Shown in pieces: positions 7,014 through 9,664 of a stretch of 9,664 nucleotides of DNA (position 1 is the stretch's first letter; each line of letters begins with the position of its first letter). The notes beneath the pieces were generated by a model. The model searched no databases. It had not been told where the DNA came from and saw only the letters and a list, made by a program, of their open reading frames with translations. The DNA lies in contig CAYTNN010000170.1 in the NCBI GenBank assembly GCA_964439135.1, forward strand, positions 1-9,664. The letters are read 5' to 3'. Source of the DNA: JAFGPJ01 sp964439135 (GTDB taxonomy: Bacteria > Planctomycetota > Phycisphaerae > Sedimentisphaerales > Anaerobacaceae). The position numbers and the translations under genes are program-made.

Positions 7014-7030
7014 TTTAGTATTATACTAAA
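7014..7030. promoter_or_regulatory. AT-rich 17-base palindrome, operator-like
   Basis: TTTAGTAT-T-ATACTAAA is a perfect 8-bp inverted repeat around one central base, the form of a dimeric repressor site. No confident gene follows on the + strand within 1.6 kb, and I cannot assign a regulator. It may equally mark the end of the neighbouring repeat. Confidence 0.35.
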
Positions 7031-7170
7031 ATTTTGCTCAAAGTCAAATGAATTTCGGAAAAATCTCCGTGACTCCCTACTGGATTCTGGCTCGCATAGC
7101 GTATAGCTTGCAACTGATAGCGTTTAGGTATTTCTGGCACATTTACCTCGCGCAAAAAAGTACCATACAT

Positions 7171-7363
7171 GAATGGTGGTTCCTTAAGCCGTATATCGGG
7201 CTTTTTCGTAATTATTGGAAGTTTCAGGGGTTGATTAACGAAATTACTTCTGAATGTAGTTCTTGTTCTCTTTTACAGCAAGAGCAGTATCTTCAAATTC
7301 ATACGTGCCCTCTTGTCGATGCAGGAGGTCTCTGCTCATTAATCCCTTAAGGAACCGCCATTC
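7171..7363. repeat. 193-base element bounded by 18-base inverted repeats
   Basis: GAATGGTGGTTCCTTAAG (7171-7188) and the reverse complement of 7346-7363 (GAATGGCGGTTCCTTAAG) match at 17 of 18 positions, with 157 bases between the arms. GTACC occurs just outside the right arm (7364-7368) and 6 bases outside the left arm (7160-7164), so a target duplication is possible but not convincing. The layout suits a MITE-like non-autonomous element or a long RNA hairpin. No other copy is in the window. Confidence 0.55.
7244..7339 (-). CDS. Possible 31-aa small protein (very uncertain)
   Basis: An ATG at 7339 on the minus strand, preceded by AAGGG about 5 bases upstream, opens a 31-codon ORF ending at TAA 7244-7246. 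The peptide begins MSRDLLHRQEG and ends KENKNYIQK. It is charged and protein-like, and has no domain I recognise. The frame stays open upstream of the ATG for 14 more codons, through the inverted-repeat arm (reading YEWRFLK), so it could be a fragment of a longer lost gene. It lies 83 bases downstream of the CBS gene on the same strand. Confidence 0.15.
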   Translation of the reverse strand: MSRDLLHRQEGTYEFEDTALAVKENKNYIQK

Positions 7364-7422
7364 GTACCGGACAGCTTCAACTACCTATGGTATTATTGCT
7401 CGGTTCCCTGCTGGTCTTGAGC

Positions 7423-8637
7423 CTACACCTCGACACTCGACAATATAGGCTCCGGATTAGGCTGGGATTTCTCGGCCATTTCGTATACAGTGAACAACGC
7501 GCGCATCACGTCGGTTACCGTTACTATTCCTAGTAAGTTTTCTTCCTCATCAACCACTAAGAGGGAACTTATCCTATTCTCGTGCAAGATCCCAATAGCA
7601 TTAAACAAGCTACAGTTAGGCAAGACAGACACTATATCCTTTGTCATAATGCGCGTGAGGTGTAAACTCAGGTTCGGGTCCTTTGGGTCAACCGCAAATA
7701 ATCTGGTGCGAAATCCCTCGTCCTCGGCCTGCGATGGCTTATGCTTGGGTGGCGTGGAAAGATGACGCAGAACATTGCGATCGGAGACCATTCCCACCAG
7801 TTTCCCTTCCCTATTAACTATCGGCACGTGTCTGATTTTTTCCTTCTGCATTACCTCAATTGCATCGGATAGGATTTCTTGTTCCTCTAAGGAAACTGGC
7901 TGCTCAGTCATAATATCCTCTACTGTTTGGATAGCTGACGATAACAAAGACGACACATTGCTGCCGCCACCTCGACGGTTCATATCAATGAGACGTATCT
8001 TCTTTTTTGCCGTTTTTTCCCTCTCTCCCGTCAAATTGAATAGCTGGAGTATCTTATTGAGCCTGATAAACAGATGCAAGATGTCCGTGATCGTGACAAT
8101 GCCCAATAGGTCCCCATTAGCGAGTACGGGCACCATATCAATGTGATTATGGATCATCTTGAAAAGCACTTCCTTGATCGCAGTCTCCGGCGACACGGAT
8201 ATAGGGTACCTGGTGACGATTGCCCCCAGTGGTTGTTTTAGCGCCTTTTGATCGTTGGCATCCTCGCCCACTTTCCCCAAATACGGGGAAATCAGTCGGG
8301 ACAGATCTCTCGCTGAAATGACACCCACGAAGTGTGGCTTACCCCCTTCTTCTGTCGGAGGATCCATTACAGGGACGTGCCGAACTTTGTTATCTCTCAT
8401 GAACTTGAGACATGCCTCCACTTTGTTGTCCAACGTCAGCGTCGTGATATTTTTATTCATAATGTCCTTGGCAACACGCACTAATTGGAAAAAGACTTCT
8501 TTTCCAGCACTCAGATCGTCTATCACGTCGATCAACCTAAATTGTCCGTTTTCCGTGCCAATACCAGCTTCAATATTCTTTTTTTTAGTTTCGATATCGG
8601 GAATAGTAGTGTTGTCTGTTTTAATTCCATCTCCCAT
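7423..8637 (-). CDS. Four-CBS-domain protein (two Bateman modules)
   Basis: A 404-residue soluble protein made almost wholly of CBS domains, with no attached enzyme, transporter or DNA-binding domain. CBS1 is at about 57-116 (AKDIM, RHVPV, GVISARD), CBS2 at about 137-190 (MVPV, GIVTITD), CBS3 at about 240-293 (VEDIM, RHVPI, GMVSDRN) and CBS4 at about 329-383 (TRIM, SSLLVVD, GIVTVTD). CBS pairs usually bind adenosine nucleotides and report energy or signalling state to a partner. The ribose-binding Asp of the S/T-x-x-D motif is present in CBS1 (111), CBS2 (185) and CBS4 (376) but is Asn288 in CBS3, so that site may be altered. The first about 50 residues are polar with no recognisable domain. 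The start at 8637 is supported by GAAAGGG (8644-8650) 6 bases upstream. It stands alone and convergent to mlaA, so its partner cannot be read from context. Confidence 0.9.
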   Translation of the reverse strand: MGDGIKTDNTTIPDIETKKKNIEAGIGTENGQFRLIDVIDDLSAGKEVFFQLVRVAKDIMNKNITTLTLDNKVEACLKFMRDNKVRHVPVMDPPTEEGGKPHFVGVISARDLSRLISPYLGKVGEDANDQKALKQPLGAIVTRYPISVSPETAIKEVLFKMIHNHIDMVPVLANGDLLGIVTITDILHLFIRLNKILQLFNLTGEREKTAKKKIRLIDMNRRGGGSNVSSLLSSAIQTVEDIMTEQPVSLEEQEILSDAIEVMQKEKIRHVPIVNREGKLVGMVSDRNVLRHLSTPPKHKPSQAEDEGFRTRLFAVDPKDPNLSLHLTRIMTKDIVSVLPNCSLFNAIGILHENRISSLLVVDEEENLLGIVTVTDVMRALFTVYEMAEKSQPNPEPILSSVEV

Positions 8638-8873
8638 AGCTTACCCTTTCTATCTCATGCCTTTTCCCGCTTTGTGTTCGACTTGTCGTCTCTTCAATGT
8701 TCGTACAACGACGTTCAGTATCAGAAATCGGACATAGCGTATCCAAATTACTCTAACCAAATCTTTCTATCGGCGAAGCTTATGGACGGCTTGAAAAGAT
8801 TTTCGGCGGAATCCTCTTCGTGGAATGTATTCGTCTCCATATGGACCCGCAGCTTTATCGGGCGGAAATGAAA
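8638..8873. other. Upstream region of the CBS gene
   Basis: These 236 bases lie between the CBS gene start and the end of the truncated Tat-leader ORF, both on the minus strand. Apart from the CBS ribosome binding site (8644-8650), I see no good sigma-70 promoter, hairpin or repeat. A + strand frame runs through here, but it continues the antisense of the CBS gene and has no support. Confidence 0.5.
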
Positions 8874-9194
8874 TCAACCGGCCTCGATATTAGTTGGTCT
8901 GGATAAATAAACTGAGGCAGATTTAAGATTTAGAGTAGAGGCCAGAATCGTCAGACTGGCGCCCAGCGAGACGACAGCAAAAGAGCAGAATATAGCTTCC
9001 CGCCTCAGATTTTCCGGACTCTCTTTAGCCCCAGAATTGCTGTCGGCCCCATTCGCTGGATGCACGTAAATCGTGCCGGCATCAACCGGATGCACGTTTG
9101 AGTCGGTATCCTGTGTGAGCATACGGCCGGAGCGAGCAAGAGATGCTCCGGCCGTTGCCGTAAGGACCGTCTTGAGAACTTGTCGTCGGTTCAT
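8874..9194 (-). pseudogene. Truncated Tat-exported protein with a beta-helix-like start
   Basis: A 106-residue ORF with a clear start: ATG at 9194 and AAGGAGA 7 bases upstream. Residues 1-20 are a Tat signal (N-R-R-Q-V-L-K, then TVLTATAGASLA). After a linker, TIYVHPANGADSNSGAKESP (41-60) matches the opening of right-handed beta-helix / DUF1565-type surface proteins (Y-V-x-P-x-G-x-D-x-N-x-G-x-K-x-x-P). Such proteins normally continue for hundreds of residues. Here the sequence changes character after residue 60 to a hydrophobic stretch (AIFCSFAVVSLGASLTILA, 67-85) and stops at 106. The simplest reading is a broken gene whose 5' end was joined to unrelated DNA near 9014. Less likely is a real small exported or membrane protein. 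Confidence 0.6.
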
Positions 9195-9200
9195 AATATC

Positions 9201-9207
9201 GTCTCCT
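9201..9207 (-). promoter_or_regulatory. Strong ribosome binding site for the Tat-leader ORF
   Basis: On the minus strand AAGGAGA lies 7 bases before the ATG at 9194. It ends exactly where homology to mlaA begins (9208), so the leader and its ribosome binding site abut the duplication junction. Confidence 0.75.
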
Positions 9208-9500
9208 TGGGTCAGATCCTGGCGGTATACGGCCTCGGTGACGGTTTCTATCTCGTCTTGCCGCTGCTCGGACCATCGACCGTACGGGATTCGGTCGGTA
9301 AAATAGGCGACTGGTTCCTTTATCCCGTCTCTTACGTCGAGCCCAAAGAAGCCGCCATCGGCATTTCTGCTGTCAGGTACACGAACGAGAGTTCGTTTTA
9401 CCTCGGCGAATACGAGGCTTTCAAGTCCATGACTATAGAGCCCTACGTGGGGATGCGCGAGGCCTATATCCAATACCGGCGCAAACAAATCCAGGAATAG
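9208..9500 (+). pseudogene. 5'-truncated second copy of mlaA
   Basis: The frame encodes the last 96 residues of an MlaA protein, from GQILAVYGLGDG to the end, then stops at TAG 9498-9500. It matches residues 179-274 of the full gene with five changes (T to I, I to L, W to L, I to M, K to Q). There is no start codon with a ribosome binding site, no lipoprotein signal and no first two thirds, so it cannot make a working MlaA. Two of the differences (YLVLPLLGP here, YIVWPLLGP in the full gene) bring the fragment closer to the usual family pattern. It may therefore descend from a second complete gene rather than being a copy decaying from the first. Confidence 0.85.
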
Positions 9501-9613
9501 CAAGGTCCGGCCTTTGAGGGATTCTTCTAAAGGAATCGCCGCTCCCTGCCAGTATAGCCGGCATCTTCTCACCGCTGATTTGGAGCGTTTGTTGGCCCTT
9601 GAAATTGGCTTTG
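9208..9613 (+). repeat. Second copy of the mlaA 3' segmental duplication
   Basis: This is the direct repeat of 6375-6778, offset by 2833 bases through the coding part and 2835 at the far end, so there is a 2-base net gap in the non-coding part. The left edge is sharp at 9208 next to the Tat-leader ribosome binding site. The right edge merges into the dispersed repeat. Confidence 0.92.
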
Positions 9614-9654
9614 TTTTTTCAAATTGGGTTTTCAACCCCCAGAAAATCTGGGGG
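9605..9654. repeat. Dispersed intergenic repeat, copy C, with overlapping hairpins
   Basis: The same 20-mer that opens copies A and B is present at 9605-9624, followed by a different tail. CCCCCAGA (9636-9643) and TCTGGGGG (9647-9654) form a perfect 8-bp stem with an AAA loop. GGGTT (9626-9630) and AACCC (9634-9638) form a 5-bp stem that shares bases 9636-9638, so the two cannot form fully at once. No T-run follows on either strand. Confidence 0.7.
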
Positions 9655-9664
9655 CTAAATAATA

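Larger units (their letters stand above)
7031..7422. other. Intergenic, inverted-repeat element, no firm gene
   Basis: This stretch separates the convergent mlaA and CBS-protein genes. A + strand frame of 100 codons (7048-7350) has no ribosome binding site and no recognisable domain, and it is probably not coding. The stretch holds the inverted repeat and small minus-strand ORF listed separately. GAGCCTA and TAGGCTC flank the CBS-gene stop codon (about 7419-7451) and could form a weak 7-bp stem; no clear T-run follows on the minus strand. Confidence 0.5.

Noticed and set aside
7048..7350. A 100-codon + strand frame
   Set aside because: No ribosome binding site, a Cys/Ser-rich tail and no family resemblance; it spans the inverted-repeat element and is more likely chance.
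9195..9635. Minus-strand frame extending upstream of the Tat-leader ORF (253 codons in total)
   Set aside because: The extension is the antisense of the mlaA fragment and of the dispersed repeat. The strong ribosome site before the ATG at 9194 fixes the start there.
1..9664. CRISPR array, toxin-antitoxin pair or phage defence system
   Set aside because: No regularly spaced repeats, cas-like genes, nuclease or antitoxin motifs are seen. The ABC-F protein is a translation factor type, and the CBS protein has no effector partner here.

Overview
The window looks like a chromosomal piece of a Gram-negative-type (double-membrane) bacterium. The likeliest source is a planctomycete of the Phycisphaerae/Sedimentisphaerales kind. 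This is an inference from three signs: AT-rich intergenic repeats built on the TTGGCTTTG word (antisense reading KTKP/KQSQ), a Tat-signal N-terminus leading into a beta-helix-like start, and outer-membrane lipid transport genes. No rRNA, tRNA or CRISPR array is present, so the taxon is not proven.

Layout: positions 1-536 are intergenic, holding a repeat copy, an extended -10 promoter candidate, a stable hairpin and a possible 33-codon upstream ORF that overlaps the next start codon. A complete ABC-F ATPase gene follows (537-2492, +). After a 190-base gap comes a tight three-gene + strand cluster: an exported MlaC/Ttg2D-type lipid carrier (2683-3288), a 12-TM RND/MMPL transporter (3317-5830) and an MlaA/VacJ lipoprotein (5843-6667). 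Positions 6668-7422 hold no convincing gene. They carry the repeat family, a terminator-like hairpin, an AT-rich palindrome and a 193-base inverted-repeat element. A four-CBS-domain protein lies on the minus strand (7423-8637). The last kilobase is a patchwork of broken pieces: a truncated Tat-leader ORF (8874-9194, -), a 5'-truncated second copy of mlaA's last third (9208-9500, +) and another intergenic repeat copy ending in a strong hairpin.

The most coherent system is mlaC-RND-mlaA. An outer-membrane lipoprotein (MlaA), a periplasmic carrier (MlaC) and an inner-membrane RND pump together span the envelope, and no MlaD, MlaE or MlaF gene is present nearby. This suggests a lipid-trafficking pathway in which an RND protein takes the place of the MlaFEDB ABC complex, with HpnM/HpnN as the nearest known precedent. 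The ABC-F gene upstream is a translation factor and may be controlled separately through its long leader. The partial mlaA duplication shows the region has been rearranged and perhaps subjected to gene conversion.
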